Position numbers and translations under genes: made by a program | Notes under the pieces: model-generated | Databases searched by the model: none | Told to the model about the DNA's origin: nothing | The model's input: only the letters and a program-made list of their open reading frames with translations | In this document: piece by piece, positions 12,516 through 25,200 of the stretch | Layout: each line of letters opens with the position of its first letter | Numbering within the stretch: position 1 is the stretch's first letter | NCBI GenBank assembly: GCA_037367355.1 | Contig: CM074700.1 | Span: forward strand, 1,240,001 to 1,304,000 | DNA length: 64,000 bases | DNA from: Neoscytalidium dimidiatum | Taxonomy: Eukaryota > Ascomycota > Dothideomycetes > Botryosphaeriales > Botryosphaeriaceae | Direction of reading: 5' to 3'

Positions 12516-13952
12516 ATGCCAGGCGGCGTAGTGGCTCCTCTGAAGCTGGTGAAGGAATGGCAGACGGATGCCTTCCCACATGGCATCCGCGCGGGCCCAG
12601 CTCTTACTGCGATCAGTGTCGTCTTTACCGCTCTCGCACTTGTCATCGTCCTGGCAAGATTATACGACCGCGGGATGGTAAGGCGGAATTTGGGGCTGGA
12701 CGACGCTCTCATCGTAGCAGCTTCGGTCCGTCCTCCAAACACCCTTTACCGCCGACGTGGCTGACCATCGTAGCTGCCCGCCATCGGCCTTTGCATATGC
12801 ACATGCCTCGGTAAGCACACCCAGTGCGTGAGAGCGCGCTGAAGAGTTCCCTCGCCAACCATTACGCAGCGGAGCAACTTTATGGATTTGACCGCCATGT
12901 ATGGGACTTGACGACAGAAATGGCAGCGCCGAGCAGAAAGGTAGGAGCTCTCTTCGCACAGGAGGGCGATGCAAGAAATCTGACATGGATACGCAGATTA
13001 CGCTCTCGATCTCAGTCTTGTATCTGGTAAGCACGGGACTCACGAAGATTTCAATCCTCTGCTTCTACCGGCGAATCGGCGAGATCAGACCATGGTTCAT
13101 GTGGACGCTCTGGATCAACATGGCCTTCATCATCGGCTACACGCTCGCCTTCACGCTGGCCCTTCCTCTCGAATGCACACCGGTGGACGCGTATTGGAAC
13201 AAAGCCAATCCGCTGTGGGTCATGACACACAAGTTTCACTGCATCAACGAGGGTGCCAAGATGGTGACTGCCGGAGCGCTCAGCGCGTTGCAGGACGTGA
13301 TTTCGTGCGTGTTGCCGATGGCGCTATTCTGGGATCTGCGGATTTCCAAGCGCGCCAAGTTCGCGCTTGGGTTCGTCTTCAGCCTGGGGTTAATGTAAGT
13401 CATCAATCGCTGCAGCGAAGATATCGATTCTAACCCAAAGCCGGAACAGGACGTGCATAGCGGGCGTCGTCCGGACGGTCAAGATCTACCACATCTTCTT
13501 CCAGACGTACGACGTGACGTGGGCGGCGCGGCCGGTGTTCGCGCTGACAATCATGGAGGCCTGTCTCGGGTTGATTTGCGCATCGATGCCGGCGCTGAAG
13601 AACAACGTGCAACGCATCTTCCACATCGTTATTGATCCGTTCACGTATGGGAGCAGCAAGTCGAACCGTCGGTGGAAGAATCCCTTCTTCCGCAGCTACC
13701 AAAAGTCGTTCCAGGACTACTTCAGCCGGAGCGAGGCCAATAGTCGGAGATCAGAGCCGGCCCTCAACGGGCGCGCTGCTCCAAACAATACCTACGTCGG
13801 TATGTACCCGAGGAATCTCGCACGTGAAGATGTACTGACCGGACGGGGCAGATTCCTGCCACACGCATTCTCAGAAGCCATCCGAATCAAAGAGCGTCCA
13901 TGAGGTGGAGCTCGGTCCTTCAACGCAACGTGTGCAACAGCAGGAGGTATGA
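12516..13952 (+). CDS. Fungal rhodopsin-domain (PTH11-like) integral membrane protein
   Basis: A seven-helix plasma-membrane protein of the fungus-specific rhodopsin-domain family, which includes PTH11-type receptors; its ligand is unknown. Exons 12516-12725, 12774-12810, 12870-12940, 12997-13394, 13450-13799 and 13852-13952 join to 388 residues. Family hallmarks are LGLDDALIV after the first helix, YGFDRHVWDL, and the pair VLYLVSTGLTKISILCFYRR. Also typical are ECTPVDAYWN and the late-helix segment ending CLGLICASMPALK. The cytosolic tail is Ser/Arg-rich. The last intron (gtatgt...gggcag) was accepted because it gives an acidic tail ending VQQQEV. Without it the frame ends at 13903. A neighbouring gene at 31399 belongs to the same family. 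Confidence 0.88.
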
Positions 13953-14765
13953 ATGACTCATTGGTTGAGCTGTTCAATACTCTCGGAGATGTATCGAATT
14001 GGCGAATGGCGCAGGATGACGGAAACGAACGAACGAGGTATGAGGCGCTCAGATATGCTTTCGTTTTGTGGTGATGTAAATCAGCCAACGGCATGCATGC
14101 ATTGTGAGTACAGCAGATCCGAACGGGCGAGCACATGAAAATCGGGAAGCTAGCTTGTAGTATCGATTTCACGTAAATATAAATTCTCTGGGCATTGCCG
14201 ATCGTTGCTCTCGGGCACGATAGCGTGGTCATAGCCAAACACGTCTGGCGCATTAGCAAGCGTCTGGCTTAGCGGGATTGGTCGGGCTGGAACCGGCGGC
14301 TCGGGAGAGCAGCCCGAAAGGGAAGCTTGCAATGCGTTTCGCCTGCCCCGGGATGCTGTGCACTCAATAGCATCATCTATTTTATTTTTTTTTTCAGCCG
14401 TATGATTGCTCTCGCTCAAAGCCAAGAATCTCTACCCTACCACACAGCCAGCTGTACAATGAATGCGGCCCATTCCGTCTTGGGACCACGCAAAAATGTT
14501 GCCCGTTTCCCGTTTCCTGCCTCCCGTCTTCCTGTTTCCCCTATGTAATCCATGCACCTGTTTATCAACGGAGTCCCTGACTCCGACACCCGCTCAGCGC
14601 CATGGATTGTGCGACAATTGCTCTTCAAAAGCCTTTTCCGCCCCCTCGGTCGACCTGTGACTGTTGGATCCTCCAGCCTGGTTCCCGCGCCACCTGCTGC
14701 TCGATGAATCCTCCAGACCGTCTCCGCCGTTCTTGCTGTTCCTCCAGACTATTCTCCGGCTAGCC
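13953..14765. other. Intergenic region
   Basis: An 813-bp stretch between two plus-strand genes. The last 250 bp are rich in C and T, as in fungal promoters and leaders. Nothing else is recognisable. Confidence 0.45.
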
Positions 14766-17177
14766 ATGTCTCGGCTGCCGGTAGTGGCTTGCTTGGCCGC
14801 CGCCGCCGCCGCCGCCGCTCTGGCCTACCCTCAGCCATCGACACCAATCGTCAACGGTTCGGCCTCCCTTACACCACCCGCCGACCCCGTCTGCACCACC
14901 GCCGTCGCCTGCAATGTCGTGCCGCCAAAGTACTACGATGTCCTCTGGCAGACCCCAGACATATATGAGACCGAAATCGAAGCCTTCACCATCATCACCA
15001 GAGTGCGCCTCAACTACACCCATCCCACCCACACATCCCCCCTTCTCTCCTCCACTAACCACTCGCCAGATAAACACCCGCCTCAACACCACAGCCACCA
15101 CCACCCTCACCGCCGCCCTCCCGTCCGGCTACACCCTCGGCCTCAACGCGAACGGCACCCGCACCTGCGCCATCACCACCTTTGGAACAACAACCACACT
15201 GTCCGCTCTTCCCCCTTCCTCCTTCCTCCCCCGCCTTCTCTCCCGCAACACGCACTACTAACACCTACCACACAGCACCTACCCCACCCTCTGGCGCTTC
15301 TACGCCACCACCTACAACTGGTGGGGCACGCTCCTCACCTCCTCCACCTGCGCCACCACCGACCTGGCCATCGTCACCATCCCGCCCGCCTCCATTCCCA
15401 CCTTCGCCGCCTCCGCGCCGCCCGCACCCCCGAGCCCGGACGACCCGGCCGGCCTGAACCTCGCGTGCGCGTTCAGGCAGCGGTGGGCCCCGGCCGGCTT
15501 TCTGGGTGACGGGGAGGAGGCGGTGCGGGTGTGCTCGAGCGTGGAGTTGGGGGCGGGCGCGCTGACGACGGCGCTGTTTTTGACGGTCAGGGGGGTGGAG
15601 TATGAGGATGGGGATGGGGATGGGGATGGGGATGAGGGCGTGCAGTATGCGCGGACGACCGCGGCGGGAGGGGGGACGGCCCTGGCGGCGCAGGGGACGG
15701 GGGACGCTTCTTCTTCTGCTGCTGCGGACAGTGCGAGGCCGGTCGATGCGGTAAGTTGAGAGTGCCTATGGCACGCGCTCTATTCAGAGCATTTGATTTT
15801 CTCTTTTACCTTTTTTTTTTTTAACAATAAAACGAAAGATTGCAAAGATGGAAAGGCTAACGGTCACAGGTATCCCAACCCTCTCCAACCCAAACGTCCG
15901 CATCACCCAACCCCAACGCCGGGCCCGCGCCGCCTCCTTCACGTGCTCCGCCGCCACCACCACCACCTCCCACTCCCTCCCCCATCACGCTCACCCCGGC
16001 TCCCGACGCCCCGCCCCTAACCCTCCGGCCCTCCGGCTCCGTCTACGTCGTCGAACAGCCGGCCCCCGCCCAACCAACCCTCACCCTCTCCCCCGCCGGC
16101 CCGCCCGCCACCCTCCCGGACGGCACCATCCTCACCCTCTCCCCTTCTCGTCCACAGGACGCGAGCGCACCCCCCGACGGCAGCCTCGTTGTCCTCCTGG
16201 CCGCACCGCCTCCACCACCGGGCCCTGCCGGCGCAACAGCAGCAGCACCACCACCGCCACCATCACCAACACCGACTCCCATCGCCACGTTGCCCGCCCC
16301 GCTCCCACCAGGAAGCGATCCCGGCGGACCGAACTGGGACCCTTCTTCCGTAGCTGCTTCCGCGGCCGCAGCGGTCATAACGCTCGCCGGCGGCGCCATC
16401 GAGCTGAGTCCCGTGGTGGGCGGTGGTGGCGGGCCGGACGCGGACTCGGGCGCGTACGTCGTGCTGCGGGCCATATCGGGCGGCGGCGGGGGGTTGGGGG
16501 TCGCCGGGACGTTGGCTGCGCCGGCAACGGGGACGGGGGCGGCGGCGGCGTCGGGCGAGGGGGCCGCCAGCGTTACGGTGGGCGGGACGGTGGTGTGGTT
16601 GAGCGTGGAGGGCGGGAGGACGGTCGTGGTGGAGGATGGGAGGGCGGTGGCGACCGTGGCTGCGTCGGGAGGGGGAGGGACGGTGGTGCTGGGTGGCGGG
16701 GCGTATACGGTTGTTGGGGAGGGATGGGGAGGGGGAGGAGGAGAAGCGACGGTTTTGCTGGAGGAGGGGGGAGCGACGAGGACGCTGGGGTTGGGAGCGA
16801 GCGTGACGAGGGCGGGTGGGACGGTCGTGGCGTTGACGACGGACGGGGCGGGGAGGGCGGTCGTGGTTGAGAGCGGTGTGCAGGGCGGGCTGACTGCCAG
16901 TACGGTTGCGACGCTGGCACCTGGTGGTGGTGGAGGAGGAGGCGGTGGTGGTGGTGGGCCTGGGAGGCCGGAGGGTACGAGAGGAGGGCCGGGAGCGGGA
17001 GGCGGGAACGATGTGACGAGAACCGCTGGAGGGAGCAACCCGACGGAGGCTGCTGCGACAGGATCTGCGACGAGTGCCGCTTCTTGGGGGAGCTCGGATA
17101 GGAGATGGGACGTCTGGTCTGCGGCAGCACTGCTTCTTGGGTGTGGCACGAGTATGATCCTGTCCGCGGTCCTGTAA
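14766..17177 (+). CDS. Secreted GPI-anchored, Pro/Gly-rich cell-wall protein
   Basis: Exons 14766-15002, 15070-15200, 15276-15750 and 15870-17177 join to 716 residues. An N-terminal signal peptide (MSRLPVVACLAAAAAAAALA) is followed by a Cys-containing region (about 20-280) with TYPTLWRFYATTYNWWG and a (DG)4 run. A long low-complexity half follows. It is Pro-rich at first and then Gly-rich, with repeated short strands such as ATLPDGTILTLSPS, GGTVVWLSVEGGRTVVVEDG and GGGTVVLGGGAYTVV. The C-terminus WSAAALLLGCGTSMILSAVL is a hydrophobic GPI-attachment signal. It is probably a wall or surface protein; no enzyme domain was recognised. Two donor sites (gtgcgc, gtccgc) are weak, but the joins restore one open frame. 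The plus strand changes from C-rich to G-rich within exon 4. Confidence 0.8.
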
Positions 17178-17367
17178 ATAGAAAGCCTTTATTCCAGTAA
17201 TATTACGAATTTTTTTTTTTCCTTTAATGATTAATGCGTTAATTGAGGAATTGAGCCAAAGACTCATTCATGGGTGATAGACCGACACCGGCTCGAGTCT
17301 GTCCAGAAATTGCCGTTTCTTGCCGATTTTTTTTTTCTCTCTCCCCCGCTGCCTGAAACGCCGCATA

Positions 17368-18487
17368 TCACTGCGCCTTCTTCTCCTCGGCATCCGCCGC
17401 GTAAGAGCGCTCATCGTCCCCCTCCACCTCCTTCCGGATCCGCTCCATCTGCCTGCTCTGCCTCTCCCACTCCCGCTTCGACCGCTTGAGCTCCCTCCGG
17501 AAGAGGGCGTCGTCCGGCCGGCGGTACGAGCCGCCGAGGCGGTCCCAGAGGGTGGTGAACTGGCCGTAGTTGCAGTTGAAGTACAGGTGGGTGCACGGTG
17601 TGGCAGGCGGCGCCGTTGACGACCGCGTTCGCGGCGACGTACTCGCCGTCGTGGATGGCGACGGTCCAGACCTGGACGAGGGCGAAGAGCAGGACGTAGG
17701 CGGAGCTTGTGCAGCGGGAAGACGAAGGGGAAGGCGTGGTAGGGCAGCGACTGCGAGAAGCCGTCGACGGGGTGGAAAGGCCACGGACGCCGAAAGGGCG
17801 AGGGCACGATCCACCGGTGGTGCGGCTTGTGGAAGCGCCCGTAGACGGAGGGGTGGTGCAGGCACCGGTGGATCCAGTAGATGCGCAGAGGTCGGTGAAG
17901 GCGATGAAGAGCGGGAACTGCGCGACGTCGTACCAGCGGCCCGGGCCGTCGGCGCTGTCGTCGTACAGCTTCGCGTGGCCGCGGACCTCGAGCAGGAAGA
18001 TCGGGGTGGTGAGGACGGCGATGACGGGGATCGCGCGCACGGCCTGGCCGATCTCCTGCCTGACCTGGTTCTTGAGGAATTTGGGGTGGGCGAAGGCGGT
18101 CTTGTCGAAGATGAAGACGTAGGAGAAGGTTGCGCATGCGAAGTAGATGACGCTTCCGAACAGCCTGGCATGCTGCCTTTAGCCGAAGCTGCGTGCGGGT
18201 GGAGTGGAAAGTGAGCCGGGGCGAACGAACCATGTGATGATGTACAGCGATATCAATTGCCTCCATACATTGTCCCTTGGCAAAGAGCTCATACACGCAT
18301 ATTCAGAAGGAGGAAACGAGAGGAACCGGCTCGCTGGCTTGAATTCGTAGCTGTCCAGACACGAGGCAGCGTCTGAAACGTTTCCAGAGGCGAGCTGATG
18401 GGTGATGGGTGAGCTTCCGGCGGGCAGCAAAGTGGCATACAAGGGGTCGAAAAGGTAGGCATCGAAGGCTTCAAGTACGAGATCCAT
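17368..18487 (-). CDS. Sterol C-5 desaturase (ERG3-type), reading frame broken by small expansions
   Basis: Delta7-sterol C-5 desaturase of ergosterol synthesis, an ER membrane di-iron enzyme. Exons on the minus strand are 18487-18231 and 18164-17368. All expected motifs are present: [41 protein letters not shown] and CHTVH followed by HLYFN, giving the three histidine boxes. They lie in different frames, however. The frame shifts near 17883-17887 (extra gc), 17788-17797 (extra t and g), 17775-17779 (extra t), 17700-17704 (extra c on the coding strand) and 17587-17592 (extra c). Removing these seven bases gives exactly 348 residues, the family's normal size. Every insertion duplicates its neighbour, which suits sequencing or assembly error; recent decay of a paralogue is the alternative. 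A functional copy may exist elsewhere. Confidence 0.85.
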
Positions 18488-20082
18488 GGTGGCGGACGTT
18501 GAGAGACGCGGATGTGTGGCACCAAAAAGGTTCAGCAATGTTGTGCGTCGCGCGACAGAGAAGTTCGGGCAAAAACCCGCGTGAGCGAGCGGTGCGAGAG
18601 CGAGAAGCAATATATATATATATATATATATTGGCGGCGAATGATGTCTCAACCACTAGCTGATCTGGCTGTCCACTGAGCTCAATGCAGGGGTCCCCCA
18701 CATCGAAGCTGTTATGTCCTGGGAAACAGCAAGTGAGCCCGAATCAAACGCGCTCATTCAGCCGGGAGATTAACATCATCGACCAGTCAAATTTGTTGAC
18801 GACACATACCGCGTCCTCGTAATGCCTCGAGGCTTAGCCATCTGCCGGGCTGAAATTCGGTAACACGCTCACATCCACGCATCCAAATGAGCTCACTTTC
18901 TCCTTCCCGGATCCCGCTGCTCCCGAGTTGCCGCTGGCGCCGATTGTTCTCATCGGGAAAAGCTTCTCGCTCTGTGTCTTGGCACTGGTGATAAACACCC
19001 TCCTGATGTGTGCTGTTATTGCAGTTCCCACTTTGACTTTGACCCTCGAGAAGGCGCATATGCTGCCGCTGTTCTCTGACGTATTGCCATGTCCGAGACG
19101 CTGGCTGACAAAGAGCGGGACAGATGTTCTTGTCACACAGCGCCGTCATAGCACCCGACGAATCCCCGAGCAACCGCTGGAGAGATCCACCTTAATGACT
19201 TCCAAGGTTCAGCACACGGGCCTCTTCTTGGAACTCTACACCAGCAGCTTTGAGGCCTAGGCTCGCAGCGCACGCTTTCTTCTCTAGCCGTCCAGGGCGT
19301 TGACCAAGTCCGAATGCGATGGAGTGCTATTATCTCTCAACCCCTCGACCCAGGTCACTATCTCGCCGATCCCGCCAATCTCACCAATCTAAAACCCAGC
19401 ATGAGATGTGTTGGTGCGAAGACATTCTGCGAATACAAAGGTCCGTTTGAAAGCTTGAAGCCATGGAAGGGGAGCAATGGAGGCTTGCTGCCACCAGATG
19501 ACTTCTCCAAACTCTATTCCTTGCTATCCAACTCTTGCGTAAAAGGTTACTGCTTTGAAAGAAAGAAATGGGCCAAGCACGATGGGATCTCCATGCCTTT
19601 TTGAACAAAAAAAAAAAGTTGATATAACCCACATTCTTCTAGGCCCATTTGATGTGAATTGCATCTCTGACATTCAGTGGAACGGGGATGCGTTCGCTAG
19701 CCTATTTATATCAGGTCAGAAGAAAAAGCGGCTCTCGGCTTTCGTGCGGATGCAAATGAGATATTCCCGGAACTTTGGTTCGATGATTGTCATGTAAGGT
19801 AAAGGTAGGTATCTCCAGGAATTTGACTAACACGCATGATACCAAATGTCCTCCAAGGAAGGGAAGCGGTGTTTGTTGCCTGAATCATCAGTAGATCCCC
19901 TGTTCAGTAGACAATATTTCCCGCACTTCTGCTTTCACCTCCACGAAATTTACGCAGTTGAAGTAAAGATGAGCAATATTCTCGCAATCGATAGAGCTTC
20001 TTCAATGTCATGCGGATGAAAGAAGCAAGGAAATTTGAGGACATCTGAAACATAGAGAAAGTAGCGGGTGGCTAAAAGACGA
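18488..20082. other. Intergenic region upstream of the desaturase
   Basis: About 1.6 kb with short frames only and an (AT)n run at 18609-18631. A 96-codon frame at 19314-19604 has no recognisable domain and is not called. Confidence 0.45.
18609..18631. repeat. (AT)n microsatellite
   Basis: About 23 bp of uninterrupted alternating A and T, roughly 125 bp upstream of the desaturase start codon. Confidence 0.9.
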
Positions 20083-21226
20083 TTACGCGACCACTGGCCA
20101 ACCGCTCGAAAAGTCCAGCCTATTTATCCCCAGCCGCTTATCGCCATCCGCGAACCCTATCGTAACATTAACGTAATGATAGTAAAGAACGGGTCCGTAC
20201 GTCGGATCGAGATAGACGCCCTGCCCACCGGGCCCGTAAACATCATCATGAGAAGCCAGGACCTCCGTCCCGCCGTTCTTCGTGCATGGCACGTCGTTGG
20301 AATCAACCTGCCAAAAAAAAAAAAAAACGCTAGTCAGTTTCGGCGCGAACCAGCAAGGAAACGGGATACCCAGAAAAAGAAAAAAAAAATAAAAACAAAC
20401 GTACGAAGTTCCCGTCCGGCGTCTGCGACCTGCACACCATGACCTTGTACTCCTCGCCCCGCGCGGGCCTCTCCGAGTCGTACTTGCAGCACTGGCCGCT
20501 CGACCAGAAGAGATAGTACCACCCGGCGTGCCCGAACAGGTACGGGCCCTCGGACGCGCGCTTGCCGGTCGAGTTGAACTCGACGCTGTACGGCGCGGCG
20601 CCGGCTGCCGCGGCGGCCGTGGGCGGCGCGGCCATGCGGACCTGGTAGATGTCGCCCCAGAAGCTGCCGAAGGTGAGGTAGTTGCGCCCGTCGCCGCCGT
20701 CCTGCAGCAGGTTGCCGTCGATGGCGTTGTAGGCGTCGCCGTCGCGCGACTCGACGCCGGTGCTGCCGACGTCCCGCCAGCTGCCCGGGTCCGGCGTGGA
20801 CGACGTGGCGAGGCCGATGTGCGAGTTCTGCGTCCCCCACGAGCTGATCGAGTAGTAGAGATAATAAGTATCGCCGACGAGGCTGACGTCAGGAGCCTTG
20901 CGAAAAGTAAGTTTTTTTCCTCCCTCCATTTGTCAGTAGCGCAGGAAGGTGGTGAGGTGGAGGAGGAGTTTTGGGCATACCCATCTGTCGGTGCTGGGGT
21001 CCAGTGCTGTACCCACATACGTCCAGGGACCGGTGATATCAGGAGCGGTATGAATCGAAATTCCCCCTGTACCGGAGAATCGGTAGTAAGTCTGTCCGCG
21101 TTTGATCAACGAACCGTCATGCACGTTGGTGCAAGTGCCTGAGCATTTCATAGGCGCGGGGTACGTTGACTGCGACCATGCTGCCGCATGCAGGAGGAAG
21201 AAAACGAGGGGAACGAGGCCGAACAT
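20083..21226 (-). CDS. Secreted GH43 glycosidase, arabinan endo-1,5-alpha-L-arabinosidase-like
   Basis: Plant cell-wall-degrading enzyme of family GH43, a five-bladed propeller acting on arabinan side chains outside the cell. Exons on the minus strand are 21226-20981, 20896-20405 and 20307-20083, giving 320 residues. A signal peptide ([18 protein letters not shown]) opens the protein. The catalytic set is visible: Asp37 in VHDGSL as base, Asp142 in AIDGNLL, and Glu198 in SEGPYLF as acid. [16 protein letters not shown] and the late GGQGVY segment (which has no HH) fit the family. Intron 2 contains long poly-T runs. The protein ends shortly after [10 protein letters not shown] with no carbohydrate-binding module. 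Exact specificity (endo-arabinanase or another GH43 activity) cannot be settled by eye. Confidence 0.9.
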
Positions 21227-22270
21227 GTCGCGCCCAGGACCGATTAGAAACGAGTGGTTGCACAATAGAATCTCGCCTGCAAAGAAATAGAATGAAGGAG
21301 ATTGCGGCTGCATCATATTTAAGTCAAGCATTGCAAACGAAATATCGAAAAAGGATGCTTGATTTTAGCTTTGCTAGAAAGTTTCAGCTGAGACAGCGGC
21401 AGAGCAGAACACCACCCATCTATCCCGCGTCCGTACCGAGAGAACCATCACTGCATCTTGTGTCTATATTCTTGAGCAATTGTTAGGCTGAGGGGTTTTT
21501 AGAGTTTCTACTACCCTCTGTTGTACGAGCGCACTGGACACGCTGCTCGTTCCGGTTGATCCGTAGCCACCTCCACGACATGCGACACTTTCTCTGATCA
21601 TCTGAGCTTTTTCACCTGTTACCCACTTTGCCATACAAATCGACCACAAATAGAGGGGGTTATCTTCTTTTAGCATGAGCTTCGACGCAAGGGAAAAGTC
21701 GACCCTATGCCAGCCTGGTGATTCTCGCTGAAACCTCGCTCTCGCAAAAGATCCCTCCGAACATAGGAGTCTTACTAATATCTTACTCCGCCGAAAATCT
21801 GATTCATGAATCAAATCAGCAATAAAAAGACAGGCGCAAATGTTTTGTAACGCAAGAAAACCATCAACTCATAAACGCCCGGCAAATGCGAGCGAGCCTT
21901 TCCTCTCGTCCACCGATGCAAGAAGAGCAGAGAGATCAGGCGGAGTATAGTCGTATACGTACACGTCATTCATACATGGTATAAGCAACACATGTAGAGA
22001 AGCAGGTTCTGAGGCAGTCGCACCGAGTCATGCAAATCTTTTGAAAAAAAAAAAGATAAGAGAAAACGACAACGTAGAGAAAGCGAATGAGAGAGAAGGC
22101 CGAGAGATGATGAGGCGATGATATGGATGAGCCGCCAAGATAAAGAAAAACCAAACTTTTAAACCTCCCCACCTCAAACCAATGAAACAGGGAAAACCGC
22201 GTCGTAAATGCATCAGACTCGCGATTGGGAAAAAGCATGATATCCAGAGTTTGAAGGAAAAAAAAAAAAA
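21227..22270. other. Intergenic region
   Basis: About 1 kb between two minus-strand genes. It contains the GH43 promoter on one side and the 3' region of the large gene on the other. No further feature was recognised. Confidence 0.45.
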
Positions 22271-25200
22271 TCACTCTTCAACATATCCTTCAGGCATCCA
22301 TTCCATGCCGGGATAACTCGCCGCGTGCATGACCGGCAACGCTGAATCTCGACTTCCATTCCTCGTCTGCCGCCCGACATCCGTATCCGCAAGCTCGACC
22401 GGCTCCATTACCGTCTCGAGCTTGCTGCGGCTCGTCGCAGCAACGCTCACCGTCTGTCTGCGCGCGATACCGCCCTCAGCGTTCCGCTTGCCGTCGGCGA
22501 TCCCGTCTCTGCTGTTGGCCAATGCTGGCGACTTTGCCTCAGCATCCCACACATTCACATCATCTGCATCCTTCCCGACATGCGGGCTGGGCGGATGCGC
22601 CGATAGCGGGCCACCGGCGCCGGACGGCACGTACGATGTAGGGGACGTCGGGCCCGCGTAAGCACCTGAGTCGATGCGCTTGTGTGAGATGGGCTGCTGA
22701 AGGTGCGGTGGAGCTGCCGCGGCGCGGCGGGGTTCATCAGACGTCAAGTCACGCCAGCGCATCTCCTGCCTGGGGTAGCCATAGGGGCCGGGGGCCGAGG
22801 AAGGAGCAGGTGCATACGCGGAACGCGGCGGCACCGAAGGGAAGCCCGGGTAGCCGTAAGGGGCAGGGATGGGGCTCTTATCGCGGGGTGAGTCGGTGTC
22901 GCTGTGAGCGCCGCGCTCCTGCTGCTGTTGCTCGCGGAGCGTCTGGTGGTAGTAGTCCTCAGGCGAATGGTTGGCCGGTGGGTAGAAAGGCGGGTAGCCC
23001 TGAGGCGGAGGCGGATAGCCTTGTGCCCAATACCATTGAGGCGGGTACGGGTAGAGACCTTGGGCAAGGTGAGGTGGGAGATCTTGCGGCGGGAAGGGCA
23101 TGCCTTGCTGAGATGGATAGCCGTATTGTGGTGAGTAGCCGCTGTCACGGCGGTTCGCGCCCTGAGCATGCTGTTCGTACCATGCGCGCTGCTTCTCGAG
23201 GAACTGCTCCATTGTTTCCCCAGGAAGCGGAACCGGAGGAGGCACGAACCCAGATTCGTGCTCAAAGCTGTCAACAGTAGCAGCATTGGAGGCGATGGGA
23301 CTGGAGGATTCGCCGGCAACGTTGCTCTTCTCCTGTTCAGGTGACCTGCTATGGGTAGCACCAACAACAGCGGTGGGGCTGGACGGGCCGGCGTTGCTGT
23401 GCGGCCGCAGTTGAGGATGGCTGGTTTGTCTTGAGGGGAAACCCGGATAATCGGTATCTCTGAGACCATACAGATGTGGTGGGAATGGAGGTAGGCCGCG
23501 CGCAGACGCTGCATTGAAGTGTTCCGAGTACCGACGTTGCAAAGATCCGTATCCTGAGGGGAATTGACTGGCAGGGGGCTCGTGAAAGGTAGCTGAGCGT
23601 GGAGGGTTGCCGTACGCAAAAGGTCTGGGGGGGGCCTGCATGTGCGGAGGCAACGCTGGAGGGGCATATTGATAGAATGGATAGCTGTCAGGACTGTAGG
23701 GATACAGTTTTGCTTGGGTAGGTGTGCCAGGACCATGCAAGACAGCGGGGATACTGATTTGAGACGCGGGCGACCCGTTAACCTTTGTTCGGCTGTCTTC
23801 AAGCTCGCGTGCCTTTTGCTCCCATTCTTCCCACTCAGGACCAGGCTCGGGAATCACCCCAGGTCGGCGCACACGAGACTTGATTTCTTTATGGTTGGCA
23901 TCCATAGCGGCGGCAACTGCAGCAGCAAGATCGGAGGCGCTGATGGGAGGCTCTTCGCGAGGCAAAGAGTCCAGAGATTCACTACCGCTGCGGGGACGCT
24001 CCTGTGCTTTACTCGGGCCTTCCTGACGCGCCAGAGCAGATATCTCCTGTATGCGCTTTGGAGTCGGAAGTCGAGGGGCAGCGAAAGAAGCAAGATGGTC
24101 ATTGTTACCGCCCAGTGGACCTGCCAAGCTGTAGCGGCGCTGGGGTATCACTAATTTGCTCTTGCTGTCCTTCTTCTTCGGCTTCCCATCTTTCTGTTTC
24201 TCCCTCTCCTTGTTGAGCTTCTCCATTTGCCTCTCCCTCTCCTTCTCTAGGTCAGGACCTGGGGTTGAGGACCGGCCAAAGACAGCCCCCAGGAGCGAAC
24301 CACGCTTCTTCTTCTCCTTGTCCTTGACGGGCGACGGCAGGGATGAATCGAGAAGCCTGCTGGTCGATGGGTTTCGCTGAAGGACATTACGACCCTTCTT
24401 TCCAGGGCTGAAGGGGCTCTTCGAACCTTCAGCAACACTAGCGGAGAGGGGCGCAGTAGGAATCTTGGACTCTTTTGCGGCGATGGTAGAGATAACTGGC
24501 TTGTGATCTTTCTTTGAAGGGGCAGCAATCTTGGTGTCTTTCGAGTCCTTCTTGACAGGCAGCTGACTCTTCTTCTCCTTCCTGCTCTCTTTGATATCTT
24601 TGAACAGCATAGGCAAACTCTTTCTCCGTTGGCGGACAGGGAGGCGGGATTGCGGCTCCTCCTGTTGGCGACCGGGGATTGCCCAGCCGTCATCATCATC
24701 GGCATTCGCGTATGGAGCCGTTTTGATCTTTGGACGTTGTTGCTCCTCTCCGTTCGCGTTGCCAGGCGCGGAGCTGAGCAATTTCAGGCTCGCCGTGCTA
24801 TGGTCATCACGAGACCCGACGTTGTCTCTCGAGGGTTCATCGAGTCTCGATTCTTGGAGAATGTCTCTGAGACTGACAGACTCTGCTGCAACCGAACTTG
24901 CAGGGTGACGAGTTGAGCTCTGGGGGGAGCTGTGCTGGGAACGAAGAGCGTACACGGAAGCGTGTCGAGAAGCAAGGTCTTCAGAAGATTCCTCTGACTC
25001 ATCCTTCTCAATGACAACAGATGCCTCTGCTGCAGGGAAAGGTGCAACATCGACAGACGTCGTCTCGGGGTCCGTAACCAGCGGAGCATCCTTGATGATT
25101 TTCTCCGCCGATTGTGGCAGCGCAGGACCTTCCTGTGATTCAGCACTGCTAGCTTCCTCTTCCGGTGCATCAACAGCAGGTGTAGCTGCTACCGCAAGAT

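Noticed and set aside
16043..17149. A 368-codon open frame on the minus strand opposite the wall-protein exon
   Set aside because: It is an antisense shadow of extreme C/G-rich coding sequence. The plus strand has a signal peptide, working splice sites and a GPI tail, and the antisense product has none of these.
17368..18487. Programmed ribosomal frameshifting in the sterol desaturase
   Set aside because: At least six separate shifts would be needed, with no slippery heptamers. Small sequence errors or decay explain it better.
19314..19604. A 96-codon frame between the desaturase and GH43 genes
   Set aside because: No signal peptide, domain, splice partner or codon bias supports it.
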